Source: JAJXXT01 sp963764465
GTDB lineage: Bacteria > Pseudomonadota > Alphaproteobacteria > Acetobacterales > Acetobacteraceae
NCBI GenBank assembly: GCA_963764465.1
Contig: CAVXSO010000002.1
Coordinates: forward strand, 558,001-622,000
Direction of reading: 5' to 3'
DNA length: 64,000 bases
In this document: piece after piece, positions 48,159-60,069 of the stretch
Layout: each line of letters starts with the position of its first letter
Numbering within the stretch: the first letter of the stretch is position 1
Position numbers and translations under genes: made by a program
Notes under the pieces: model-generated
Seen by the model: only the letters and a program-made list of their open reading frames with translations
Database searches by the model: none
Told to the model about the DNA's origin: nothing

Positions 48159-49094
48159 CTACTTCGGCGGCGCGGGCGGCTTGGCGGTGTCTGTGGCGCG
48201 CGGCAGCGAGCCGTCAGGGTTGTAGACCTGCACCGGGAGCCCCTTGCGGGCCACTGCGACCTCGGCGCGCACGGCATCCGCGATCATCTGCTGGCGCAGC
48301 TCATCCTTGACGTCGTCGAAGGTCGGGGTGGGCTGGGTGCGGCGGGCGACGAGCAGGATCACGTGCCAGCCGAACTGGGTGTGGACCGGGGTCTGGGTCC
48401 ATTGGCCGGGCTTCAGCGCGAAGGCGGCGTCGGCGAAGGGGGCCACCATCTTGTCCTTGGTGAAGAAGCCGAGGTCGCCGCCCTGGGCGGCGGAGCCGTC
48501 GATGCTGTGCTGCTTCGCCAGCGCTACGAAATCCGCCCCCTTGTCGAGCTGGGCGATGATGTCCTTCGCTTCGGCCTCGGTCTTGACCAGGATGTGGCGG
48601 GCGTGGACTTCCTCCGGGCCTGGCTTGCCGGCGTATTCCTTTTCATAGGCGGCACGGACCTTTGCCTCCGTCACCTGCGGCGCGATGACCCTGGTCAGCA
48701 GCGCGTTCTGCAGCGCCCCCTCCGCCGCGACCTTCATGGCGCTGGCGACCTGCGGGTCCTTGTCCAGCCCTTCCTTCCGGGCGAACTGGGAGAGGGCCGC
48801 GCGGTCCACGGCCTGGGTCAGCAGCATTGGGTAGAGGGTGGATTGCGGCAGGCCCTGCATCTCCGGCGGCAGGGCGCGGGCCAGGGCGGCAAGGTCTGTC
48901 GCGTGGATCTCCTCGTTGCCGACGCGCGCGACGACGGGGTTATCCGCCGGTTTGGCGGCGGCGGCACCAGCGGCGGCTGGGGCGGGGTTGGTTGCCGCGG
49001 GAGCGGCTGGGGCCGGCTGGGCCCGCACGCCCTGGGCGAGGATGGAGCCTGCGGCCAGGATGGCGGCCGCGGCGAGGGTGAGGGCAGGGCGCAT
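48159..49094 (-). CDS. periplasmic parvulin-type peptidyl-prolyl isomerase
   Basis: 311 residues with a signal peptide (MRPALTLAAAAILAAGSILA, cleavage near residue 26) and an Ala/Pro linker. After a SurA/PrsA-like helical chaperone part comes the rotamase domain: EEVHARHILVKTEAEAKDII, FVALAKQHSIDGSAAQGGDL, GFFTKDKMVAPFADAAFALK and GWHVILLVARR. Such proteins help fold outer-membrane or secreted proteins. It lies divergent from secA, the secretion motor, with about 150 bp between the starts, and just before argJ on its own strand. Complete. Confidence 0.92.
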   Translation of the reverse strand: MRPALTLAAAAILAAGSILAQGVRAQPAPAAPAATNPAPAAAGAAAAKPADNPVVARVGNEEIHATDLAALARALPPEMQGLPQSTLYPMLLTQAVDRAALSQFARKEGLDKDPQVASAMKVAAEGALQNALLTRVIAPQVTEAKVRAAYEKEYAGKPGPEEVHARHILVKTEAEAKDIIAQLDKGADFVALAKQHSIDGSAAQGGDLGFFTKDKMVAPFADAAFALKPGQWTQTPVHTQFGWHVILLVARRTQPTPTFDDVKDELRQQMIADAVRAEVAVARKGLPVQVYNPDGSLPRATDTAKPPAPPK

Positions 49095-49186
49095 GGCGGA
49101 CTCTCTGAATGGCGGGCGGGTTTTAGGGCCCCGCCCGAGCCGGCGCCAGCCCGGCGGCCGGCCCTGAACCTTGACGGGAGTTTACG

Positions 49187-49215
49187 TTGACCATGGGGGG
49201 GCGGGGGCCTATCTC
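49187..49215 (+). promoter_or_regulatory. predicted secA promoter
   Basis: TTGACC (49187-49192), 17 bp, TATCTC (49210-49215). Transcription would start near 49222, about 20 nt before the ATG at 49243. This supports that ATG and argues against in-frame codons from 49171 onward, which would lie inside or upstream of the promoter. The -35 matches 5 of 6, the -10 only 3 of 6. Confidence 0.4.
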
Positions 49216-49242
49216 ACCGAGGCAGTTTTCCCCCGGATCCGC

Positions 49243-51978
<2,736 letters not shown>

Positions 51979-51992
51979 ACGCGAGGGGCGCG

Positions 51993-52694
51993 ATGCGGGT
52001 CTGCATCCTGGAGAACGACCGGCTGCCGGAGGGAATGGCGCCCGCGGGCGTGCGCTTCGCGGATTATTACGTGCGCATGCTGCGCGAGGCGGACCCAGCC
52101 GTCGGCTGCGACATCTTCCACACGCCGGCGGGCGAATACCCCGACGATTTCTCGCGCTACGACGCGGTGATGCTCACGGGCAGCCACGCCGACGCGTTCG
52201 CGGATGAGCCCTGGATCGTGGAATTGCGCCGGCGCGTGGCGGCGCTCATCGCGTCGAAGACGAAGCTGGTGGGGATCTGCTTCGGCCATCAGGTCCTGGG
52301 CCTGTGCCTCGGCGCCCCGGTGGGCCGGGCGGAATGCGGCTTCACCATCGGACGCGTGCAGTATCGCTGGCATGGCGGCGAGGCACCCGGCTTCGGCCTG
52401 CTCGCCTCGCATCAGGACCAGGTGATGGCGCTGCCGGAAGGGGCCGCGCTGCTGGCGAGCAGCGAGGCGTGCCCGATCGCGGGCTTCACCTATGGCGGGC
52501 ACGTGCTGAGCCTGCAGCCGCATCCCGAACTCGATGAGGCGATCGTCGCGAACATCGTCGAGAGCCGGCGCGAATCGCTGGGCGAGCGCGCGGACGCGGC
52601 GCTGGCGAGCATACAGGCGCCGCACGACGGAGCGGCGATCGGCACGAGGATCGCCGCCTTCATTCGCGGCGAGGCGGCCCGCAAGGCGGCCTGA
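51993..52694 (+). CDS. class I glutamine amidotransferase-like protein
   Basis: 233 residues from ATG 51993. The triad is Cys96 (KLVGICFGHQVLG), His177 and Glu179 (LSLQPHPELDE), as in GMP synthase-type amidotransferases. MLTGSHADAFADEPWI and LLASHQDQVMALPEGA are further family segments. As a free-standing protein it is of the type annotated as GMP synthase-like or gamma-glutamyl hydrolase-like; a synthase partner is not encoded nearby. Its short distance from secA (14 nt) implies co-transcription, which may be incidental. Confidence 0.87.
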   Translation: MRVCILENDRLPEGMAPAGVRFADYYVRMLREADPAVGCDIFHTPAGEYPDDFSRYDAVMLTGSHADAFADEPWIVELRRRVAALIASKTKLVGICFGHQVLGLCLGAPVGRAECGFTIGRVQYRWHGGEAPGFGLLASHQDQVMALPEGAALLASSEACPIAGFTYGGHVLSLQPHPELDEAIVANIVESRRESLGERADAALASIQAPHDGAAIGTRIAAFIRGEAARKAA

Positions 52695-52723
52695 GGCAGC
52701 CCAGCGGGCGGGCCGCGGGGCGC

Positions 52724-53155
52724 CTACTCCGTCAGAACGCGGCTGGGCGAGGCGGGGTTTGACGCCGGCGCCGGTTGGCTTTCCCGCGGCGGCGGCGGCG
52801 GGGCCGGAACACGCGGGCGGCGCACGCCCATGCCGGCGCGCTGCGGACGAATGGCGGCGGGATCGATGCCCGCGACGTCCTCGGCCGAGGCCTTGGCGAT
52901 GGCGCTGAACAGGATGGGCCACAGGCCACGCCCGCACCAGCGGTTCCAGCGGTTGTAGACCGTGGTCGGCGGGCCATAGACGGACGGGCAGTCCTGCCAG
53001 CGCGTGTTGCTGCGCAGCATGTAGAGAATGCCGCTGATGATGCGCCGGTCGTCGTCGCGGCTCGCGGTCAGCCGATGGCGTGGCAGCAGCGGCAGGATCG
53101 CCTGCCACGCCGTCTCGCTCAGCCAGTACGGTTCCGCCCCGGTGGGTCCTGCCAT
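52724..53155 (-). mobile_element. solitary IS5-type transposase orfA (DUF4096)
   Basis: 143 residues: PYWLSETAWQAILPLLPRHR, DDDRRIISGILYMLRSNTRW, CPSVYGPPTTVYNRWNRWCG and LWPILFSAIA make a complete DUF4096 (IS5 insertion element orfA) domain. It is followed by a proline-rich tail that is not transposase-like (PRVPAPPPPPRES). The orfB half with the DDE catalytic residues is absent, and I cannot see terminal inverted repeats or a target duplication. The start ATG has a good AGGAGGTT, but that site forms one arm of a hairpin. It is either a decayed insertion sequence or a half-element kept for DNA binding. Confidence 0.75.
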
Positions 53156-53162
53156 GGATCCG

Positions 53163-53182
53163 AACCTCCTCAACTGGAGGTT
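53163..53182 (-). promoter_or_regulatory. hairpin sequestering the transposase ribosome binding site
   Basis: Perfect 7-bp stem AACCTCC-N6-GGAGGTT in the leader. On the minus strand the right arm is the AGGAGGTT ribosome binding site of the orfA gene, 7 nt before its ATG, so folding would block initiation. Insertion sequences often limit transposase synthesis this way when transcribed from outside; here that is inference. Confidence 0.5.
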
Positions 53183-53235
53183 GAATCACAGGACGGACTC
53201 CAATTCCTAGGGGTTTCGCGCGCACATGTGCGTTG

Positions 53236-54783
53236 TCAGGCCGCGTCCATGCGGCGCAGCGGCAATGTCCAGGCCATGATGGCGCCGATGAGCGGGAAGC
53301 AGGCGATGGTGAGGAAGGCGGCGCGGAAGGCCGCGGCGATTTCCGCCTGCACGGTCGCGAGGCGCGTTGGCGGCAGGCCGGAAAGCGCGTCCGGGCCCGC
53401 CTCGACCACGCGGGCGAACAGATGCGCGGTCCCGGGATCGCTCATCGCGATCATCGCGAACAGCACGGCGCCGGTGATGGCGGCCCCGAGCGCGGCGCCG
53501 ACGCTGCGCGAGAACTGCACCGAGGCCGCCGCGGCCCCGAGATGCGCGCGACCGGCTACCAGCTGGACCGTGATCTGCACCACCGACATCGCCGTGCCGC
53601 TGAACAGCGACAGCCAGGCGAACAGGAACGGAAGCTCGCTCAGCGAGAGATCCGGGGCGGCGAAGGCCATGAACACCAGGCCCAGCACCACCATCGGCAA
53701 CCCGACGGAGGGGATGATCGCGGTGCGGCCGGTGCGCGCCATCAGCCGGCCGGTGATGAGCGATCCGAAGGCGATGAGCGCGGTGAGCGGCAGCAGCATC
53801 AAGCCGGTGGTGCTGGCATCGAGCCCGCGAACCACGCGCAGGTAGATCGGCAGGAAGGTGACGAGCGAGACGACGTTGGCGCCATTGCACACGGCCATCA
53901 CGTCGGCGCGCCAGATCGAGGCGTTTCGCAGCAGCCCGATCGGCAGCAGCGGCTGCGGTGCCCGGCGCTCGTGGCGGATCAGGACGGCGAGCGCGACGGC
54001 GGCGAAGGCCGCGAGGCCGGCGGCGAGCGTCAGGCTCGGCGTATCCATGCGCTGGGCCTGCTGGAGTGCCAGCAGCAGCGGGGCGATGAAGAGCGCGAAC
54101 AGCACGGCACCCGGCGTGTCGAAGCGGAAGCGGCCGGTGGGCGGAGCGGCGCGCGGCAGGCGCGTGACGAGGCCGATCGCCAGCAGGCCGAGGGGGAGGT
54201 TGATCAGGAAGATCGACTGCCATCCCCAGTGCTGGGTGAGCCAGCCGCCGGCGACCGGGCCGAAGGTGGAGGAAACGGCGAAGACGGAAGCGAGCCAGCC
54301 CTGGAACCGCGCGCGTTCCCGCGGGGGCACCGCCTCGCCGATGAGGGCCTGGCAGAGCGTCATCAGCCCGCCGCCGCCCGCGCCCTGCAGCACCCGCGCG
54401 CCAGCGAGCAGCGTGACGGAGGGCGCGGCGGCGCACAGCATGGATGCCGCGATGAAGATGCACAGTGCCACGAACATCATCCGCTTGCGGCCGAGCGCGT
54501 CGCCGAGGCGGCCGTAGACGGGGGCCGCGATGGTGGTGGCGAGCAGGTAGCCGATCACGATCCAGGCGATGCGGTCCAGCTCGCCCATCTTGCCGGCGAT
54601 GACCGGCAGCGCCGTGGAGACGATGGTCTGGTCGATCGCCGCCAGGAACATCGGCAGCATGATCGAGGGGAAGGTCGCGAAGAACAGCCGACGCGAGCGC
54701 CCGGGGTCAAAGGGCGCGTCGTACGCGGCGTCGGGCTCGGCGGTGGCGGCCGCCTCGGCGCTGGCGGCGGGAGATGACGACAT
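53236..54783 (-). CDS. DHA2-family MFS drug transporter
   Basis: 515 residues from the ATG at 54783. The protein has the 14-helix layout of the EmrB/QacA group. LAAIDQTIVSTALPVIAG is the family's motif D1 (LDxTIVNVALP), GRLGDALGRKRMM is motif A between helices 2 and 3, and GAGGGGLMTLCQALIGEAVP and FGPVAGGWLTQHWGWQSIFL (motif C and the following) are present. It would export drugs or metabolites with proton antiport in the inner membrane. No membrane fusion protein or TetR regulator is adjacent, so it probably works alone. The longer open frame upstream overlaps accA and is rejected. Confidence 0.9.
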   Translation of the reverse strand: MSSSPAASAEAAATAEPDAAYDAPFDPGRSRRLFFATFPSIMLPMFLAAIDQTIVSTALPVIAGKMGELDRIAWIVIGYLLATTIAAPVYGRLGDALGRKRMMFVALCIFIAASMLCAAAPSVTLLAGARVLQGAGGGGLMTLCQALIGEAVPPRERARFQGWLASVFAVSSTFGPVAGGWLTQHWGWQSIFLINLPLGLLAIGLVTRLPRAAPPTGRFRFDTPGAVLFALFIAPLLLALQQAQRMDTPSLTLAAGLAAFAAVALAVLIRHERRAPQPLLPIGLLRNASIWRADVMAVCNGANVVSLVTFLPIYLRVVRGLDASTTGLMLLPLTALIAFGSLITGRLMARTGRTAIIPSVGLPMVVLGLVFMAFAAPDLSLSELPFLFAWLSLFSGTAMSVVQITVQLVAGRAHLGAAAASVQFSRSVGAALGAAITGAVLFAMIAMSDPGTAHLFARVVEAGPDALSGLPPTRLATVQAEIAAAFRAAFLTIACFPLIGAIMAWTLPLRRMDAA

Positions 54784-54826
54784 CACGTGCAGTTTCCGCC
54801 CCGTGGCGCGGTGAGTCCAGCGCGTG

Positions 54827-55795
54827 TCACACCATCGCGTCGTGGCCGATCGACAGAAACTTGTCGCGGCGGCGGCTGCGCAGGGCGGCGCCGTCGAGTT
54901 CCGTGAGCGGGGCCATGGCGAGCGCGATCGCATCGCCCACGGCGGCGACGGCGGCCTGCGGGTCGCGGTGCGCGCCACCCATGGGCTCGGCGATGATGCG
55001 GTCGATGAGGCGCAGGCGGCGCAGGTCCTCGGCGGTGAGCTTCAGCGCCTCGGCGGCGGCGGCGGCCTGGGCCTGGTCCTTCCACAGGATCGCCGCACAG
55101 CCCTCGGGCGAGATCACGGAATAGATGCTGTGCTCCAGCATCAGCACCGCGTCGCCGGTGGCGAGCGCGATGGCGCCGCCAGAGCCGCCCTCGCCCACGA
55201 TGGTGGCGACCAGCGGCACCGGGGCGGCGAGGCAGGCATCGATGGAGCGGGCAATCGCCTCGGCCTGGCCACGCGCCTCGGCGTCGATGCCGGGAAATGC
55301 GCCGGCGGTGTCGACGAAGCTGAGGATGGGCAGGCTGAAGCGACCGGCGAGCTCCATCATGCGGCGCGCCTTGCGGTAGCCCTCCGGCCGGCTCATGCCG
55401 AAATTGTGCGCGACCCGGCTCTCGGTCTCCGAGCCCTTCTCGGTGCCGAGCACGACGACGGCGCGGCCACGGAACCGGCCGAGGCCGCTCACGATCGCGG
55501 CGTCGTCGGCGAAGGCGCGGTCGCCGGCGAGCGGCGTGAAATCGGTGATGAGGCCGGCGACGTAGTCCTTTGCCTTTGGCCGGTCCGGGTGCCGCGCGAC
55601 CTGGGTCTTCTGCCACGGGGTGAGGCGGGCATAGGCGGTGCGCAGCTCGCGCTCCACCTTGGCGGAGAGGCGGCCGACCTCGTCGGCGATGTTGAGACCT
55701 CCCTCCCCATCGTGGGGCTCGGCCATGCGGCGCAGCTCGTCGATCTTGGCCTCAAGCTCCGCGATCGGCTTTTCGAAATCCAGGAAGTGTCGCAT
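54827..55795 (-). CDS. accA: acetyl-CoA carboxylase carboxyltransferase subunit alpha
   Basis: 322 residues; with AccD it moves the carboxyl group from biotin to acetyl-CoA, the first step in fatty acid synthesis. It begins MRHFLDFEKPIAELEAKIDE, and has ARLTPWQKTQVARHPDRPKA, LGTEKGSETESRVAHNFGMS (a variant of the ExKG region), SFVDTAGAFPGIDAEARGQA, and IVGEGGSGGAIALATGDAVL forming the oxyanion holes for CoA and biotin. The MFS gene starts 43 nt downstream, and xerD lies upstream on the same strand. Complete and canonical. Confidence 0.96.
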   Translation of the reverse strand: MRHFLDFEKPIAELEAKIDELRRMAEPHDGEGGLNIADEVGRLSAKVERELRTAYARLTPWQKTQVARHPDRPKAKDYVAGLITDFTPLAGDRAFADDAAIVSGLGRFRGRAVVVLGTEKGSETESRVAHNFGMSRPEGYRKARRMMELAGRFSLPILSFVDTAGAFPGIDAEARGQAEAIARSIDACLAAPVPLVATIVGEGGSGGAIALATGDAVLMLEHSIYSVISPEGCAAILWKDQAQAAAAAEALKLTAEDLRRLRLIDRIIAEPMGGAHRDPQAAVAAVGDAIALAMAPLTELDGAALRSRRRDKFLSIGHDAMV

Positions 55796-55879
55796 GCGCG
55801 GGGGCTAGCATCTTTCGGCGCCGCGGTAGAGCCCCCCGGGGGCGCCGATGACGCGAGGCTGGCGGTCCTCCGGCGGCGG

Positions 55880-56770
55880 CTACCCGTGCGTTGGCCGCCG
55901 GGCGAGCGGGTGGTGGGCCTCGACGAGCCTGGCCAGGCGTTCGGCCTGGACGTGGGTGTAGATCTCGGTCGTCGCGATGTCGGCGTGGCCGAGCAGGAGC
56001 TGCAGCGAGCGCAGGTCGGCGCCGCGAGCGAGCATGTGGCTGGCGAAGGCGTGGCGCAGCACGTGCGGCGAGACCCGGGCCGGGTCGATGCCGGCGGCGA
56101 GCGCGGTGCGCTTCAGCATGAGCCAGAAGGCCTGGCGCGTGAGCGGGCGGGCAGGGTCGCGGCCAGGGAACAGCCAGGGGCCGTCGGCCCTGAGCGTGCG
56201 CGCGGCCTGCCGCGCCGCGTCGGAGAGCGGGACCATGCGGTCCTTGCCGCCCTTGCCGCGCACCAGGAGCATGCGGCCCTCCGTGGCGAGCGCCGCGCGG
56301 CGCAGGCCCAGGAGCTCCGAGACGCGCAGCCCGGTCGCGTAGAGCAGTTCCAGCGCCGTGGCGATGGTCGTGGCCTCGGCCGGGTCCGGTCGGGCGTGGG
56401 CGGCCTCGAGCAGGGCGTCGACCTCGGTCTCGGAGAGCAGCTTGGGCAGGCGGCGGGGCAGGCGGGGCGAGTCGAGCTGGGTGGTGGGGTCGTCCGGGCG
56501 GAGGCGTTCACGCAACAGGTAGAGGTGGAACTGGCGCAGCGCCGAGAGCTTGCGGGCGGCGCTGCGGGCGGCGATTCCCTCGGCCTCGAGATGGGCGAGG
56601 AAGGCGCGCAGCGTGGTCTCGGACGCGGCGGCGTCATCCTCGCCTCTGCTGGTGGCGAAGGCGGCGAAGGCCTCGAGGTCCCGGCGATAGGCGAGCAGCG
56701 TGTTGCGCGCCGCGCCGCGCTCGGCGGCGAGCATCTCGAGGAAGGACTCCAGGTGGCGGGATGCGGTCAC
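55880..56770 (-). CDS. xerD: tyrosine recombinase XerD
   Basis: 296 residues from the GTG at 56770. It resolves chromosome dimers at dif together with XerC. The N-terminal core-binding domain (HLESFLEMLAAERGAARNTL) is followed by the catalytic set Arg149 (ATGLRVSELLGL), Lys173 (GKGGKDRMVPL), His236 and Arg239 (SPHVLRHAFASHM), His262 (LLLGHADI) and Tyr271 (EIYTHV). The start overlaps the stop of a 45-codon membrane protein gene by 4 nt (GTGA). The context is a fixed housekeeping site with no phage genes, so this is the chromosomal XerD, not an integrase. Confidence 0.94.
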   Translation of the reverse strand: MTASRHLESFLEMLAAERGAARNTLLAYRRDLEAFAAFATSRGEDDAAASETTLRAFLAHLEAEGIAARSAARKLSALRQFHLYLLRERLRPDDPTTQLDSPRLPRRLPKLLSETEVDALLEAAHARPDPAEATTIATALELLYATGLRVSELLGLRRAALATEGRMLLVRGKGGKDRMVPLSDAARQAARTLRADGPWLFPGRDPARPLTRQAFWLMLKRTALAAGIDPARVSPHVLRHAFASHMLARGADLRSLQLLLGHADIATTEIYTHVQAERLARLVEAHHPLARRPTHG

Positions 56771-56904
56771 TTGAACTGGCTGTTCGGCAGGACACGGTCC
56801 ACTTGGGCCGGGTGGTTGGGCGGCGGGAAGGCGCCGAGGGCCAGGAAGCCGACGCCGAGCGTCACGATCACGACAGCAAGGAGGTAGAGCAGGATACGAC
56901 GCAT
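56767..56904 (-). CDS. 45-residue membrane protein coupled to xerD
   Basis: Reads MRRILLYLLAVVIVTLGVGF and then LALGAFPPPNHPAQVDRVLP followed by NSQFK. One N-terminal membrane helix with two preceding arginines (inside), then a short proline-containing periplasmic tail. Its TGA overlaps the xerD GTG, so both are translated from one message. The overlap, the positive-inside charge and the clean hydrophobic run make a real small gene likely. No family known to me. A much longer open frame running upstream into aroKB is only antisense read-through. Confidence 0.68.
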   Translation of the reverse strand: MRRILLYLLAVVIVTLGVGFLALGAFPPPNHPAQVDRVLPNSQFK

Positions 56905-57004
56905 CGTTGCGATATAGCACGAGGCCGAGTCGGCCACACCTGACAATGCGGTAGGGCGCAAACCGGCTGGGTGCAATTGACGTCGCCGTGCTAGAGGCTG
57001 GCGC

Positions 57005-58690
57005 ATGAACGAAACCGCCCTCGCGCAAGCCAAGCCGCCGGCGGCGGGGGTTTCCCCGCCCGCGGGACGCAGCATCGTGCTGGTCGGCATCATGGGGGCC
57101 GGCAAGACCTCGATCGGGCGGCGGCTGGCGGCCCGGCTGGGGCTGCCGTTCCGCGACGCCGACCTGGAGATCGAACAGGCGGCCGGGTGCTCCATCGCCG
57201 AGATTTTCTCGCGGTTCGGCGAGCCAGCGTTCCGCGATGGCGAAAAGCGGGTGATCAGGCGGCTGCTGGGCGAGGAGCCGATCGTGCTGGCGGCGGGCGG
57301 CGGCGCGTACATGGACCCCGAGACGCGCGCCGCGATCCGGGGCAGCGCGGTTTCGATCTGGCTGCGCTCGACGCTGCCGGTGCTGCTGCGCCGGGTGGCG
57401 CACCGCACGCACCGGCCGTTGCTCAACGCCGACGACCCGGAGACGGTGTTGCGGCGGCTGATGGCCACGCGCTACCCGACCTATGCCGAGGCCGACATCA
57501 CGGTGGATTGCGGCGACGAGCCGCCGGAGGCGACGACCGAGGCGGTGCTGCGCGCGCTGGTGGAGCACCGGCCGCCACGACGCATGCCGGTGGCGCTGGC
57601 CAGCGGCGGCTATGACGTGGTGGTAGGCGAGGGGTTGTTGGCGCGGGCGGGCAGCCTGCTGGGCCCGGTGCTGCCGCAGCGCCGCGCCGTGGTGGTGACG
57701 GACGAGCACGTGGCCTTGCTGCATGCCGAGGCACTCGCGGCCGGGCTCGGCGAGGCCGGGTTCGAGACCGGAAGCCCGATCGTGGTGCCGGCCGGCGAGA
57801 CCACCAAGTCCGCCGAGGCCTATCTGGCGCTCGCGGGCGAGCTGCTGGACCGGCGGGTGGAGCGGCGCACCGCGGTGGTGGCACTCGGCGGCGGCGTGGT
57901 GGGCGACCTCGCGGGGTTCGCCTCCGCGACCGTTCTGCGAGGGCTGCCCCTGGTGCAGGTGCCGACGACGCTGCTGGCGCAGGTGGATTCCAGCGTTGGC
58001 GGCAAGACCGGGATCAACACCATGCACGGCAAGAACCTGCTGGGCGCATTCCACCAGCCGCGCGCGGTGCTGGCGGATGTGGGCGTGCTGGCGACGCTGC
58101 CGCCCAGGGAACTGCGCGCGGGCTATGCCGAGATCGCGAAGGCCGGGCTGATCGGCGACGCGCCGTTCTTCGAGTGGTGCGAGGCCAATGCCGCCGCCCT
58201 GCTCGCGGGCGATGCCGGGGTGCAGGCGGAGGCGGTGTGGCGGGCCTGCGCGTTCAAGGCCCGGGTGGTGGGCGATGACGAGCGCGAGGAGAAGCCGAAC
58301 GACGGGCGCGCGCTGCTCAATCTCGGCCACACCTTCGGCCACGCGATCGAGGCGGAGTGCGGCTACGGCCAGGTGCTGCACGGCGAGGCCGTGGCGGTGG
58401 GGCTTGGGCTCGCGTTTCGTCTCTCGGCGAGGCTCGGGCATTGCGACGCGTCGCTGGCCGGGCGGGTCGAGGCGCATGTGGAGGCGTGCGGCCTGCCCGC
58501 GACGATGGGGCACCTGAACCGGCGGCTCTCGGCGGAGCGGCTGGTCGGGCACATGGCGCGCGACAAAAAGATACGCGATGGCAAGCTTGCCTTCGTGCTG
58601 GCGCGCGGTATTGGAATGGCGTTCACCAGCCGCGACGTGAAGCCGGAAGACGTGCTCGCGGTGCTGCGGGAGTCCGGCTGCGCCGACTGA
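57005..58690 (+). CDS. aroKB: fused shikimate kinase/3-dehydroquinate synthase
   Basis: 561 residues containing two shikimate pathway enzymes. Residues 1-190 are shikimate kinase: VGIMGAGKTSIGRRLA (Walker A), FRDADLEIEQAAG (shikimate-binding Asp), FSRFGEPAFRDGEKRV and AAGGGAYMDP. Residues about 195-561 are 3-dehydroquinate synthase: LGGGVVGDLAGFASATVLRG (NAD-binding), VPTTLLAQVDSSVGGKTGIN, GYAEIAKAGLIGD, and zinc ligands in LNLGHTFGHAIE and LHGEAVAVG. In most bacteria aroK and aroB are adjacent separate genes; the fusion is typical for Acetobacteraceae. Divergent from the xerD pair. Confidence 0.95.
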   Translation: MNETALAQAKPPAAGVSPPAGRSIVLVGIMGAGKTSIGRRLAARLGLPFRDADLEIEQAAGCSIAEIFSRFGEPAFRDGEKRVIRRLLGEEPIVLAAGGGAYMDPETRAAIRGSAVSIWLRSTLPVLLRRVAHRTHRPLLNADDPETVLRRLMATRYPTYAEADITVDCGDEPPEATTEAVLRALVEHRPPRRMPVALASGGYDVVVGEGLLARAGSLLGPVLPQRRAVVVTDEHVALLHAEALAAGLGEAGFETGSPIVVPAGETTKSAEAYLALAGELLDRRVERRTAVVALGGGVVGDLAGFASATVLRGLPLVQVPTTLLAQVDSSVGGKTGINTMHGKNLLGAFHQPRAVLADVGVLATLPPRELRAGYAEIAKAGLIGDAPFFEWCEANAAALLAGDAGVQAEAVWRACAFKARVVGDDEREEKPNDGRALLNLGHTFGHAIEAECGYGQVLHGEAVAVGLGLAFRLSARLGHCDASLAGRVEAHVEACGLPATMGHLNRRLSAERLVGHMARDKKIRDGKLAFVLARGIGMAFTSRDVKPEDVLAVLRESGCAD

Positions 58691-58728
58691 CAGCGCTGCG
58701 TTACGTAAGCGGAAGGGTGCGATCCCCC

Positions 58729-60045
<1,317 letters not shown>

Positions 60046-60069
60046 GGAACCAACGCTGATGAGGGCAGG

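Noticed and set aside
49171..49242. N-terminal extension of secA by 24 codons
   Set aside because: The extension has no similarity to SecA, overlaps the predicted promoter, and MLARLARAVFG is the usual SecA beginning.
53236..56770. xerD as a phage or island integrase with accA-MFS genes as cargo
   Set aside because: The recombinase has XerD features, lies among housekeeping genes, and no tRNA, att repeats or phage genes are visible.
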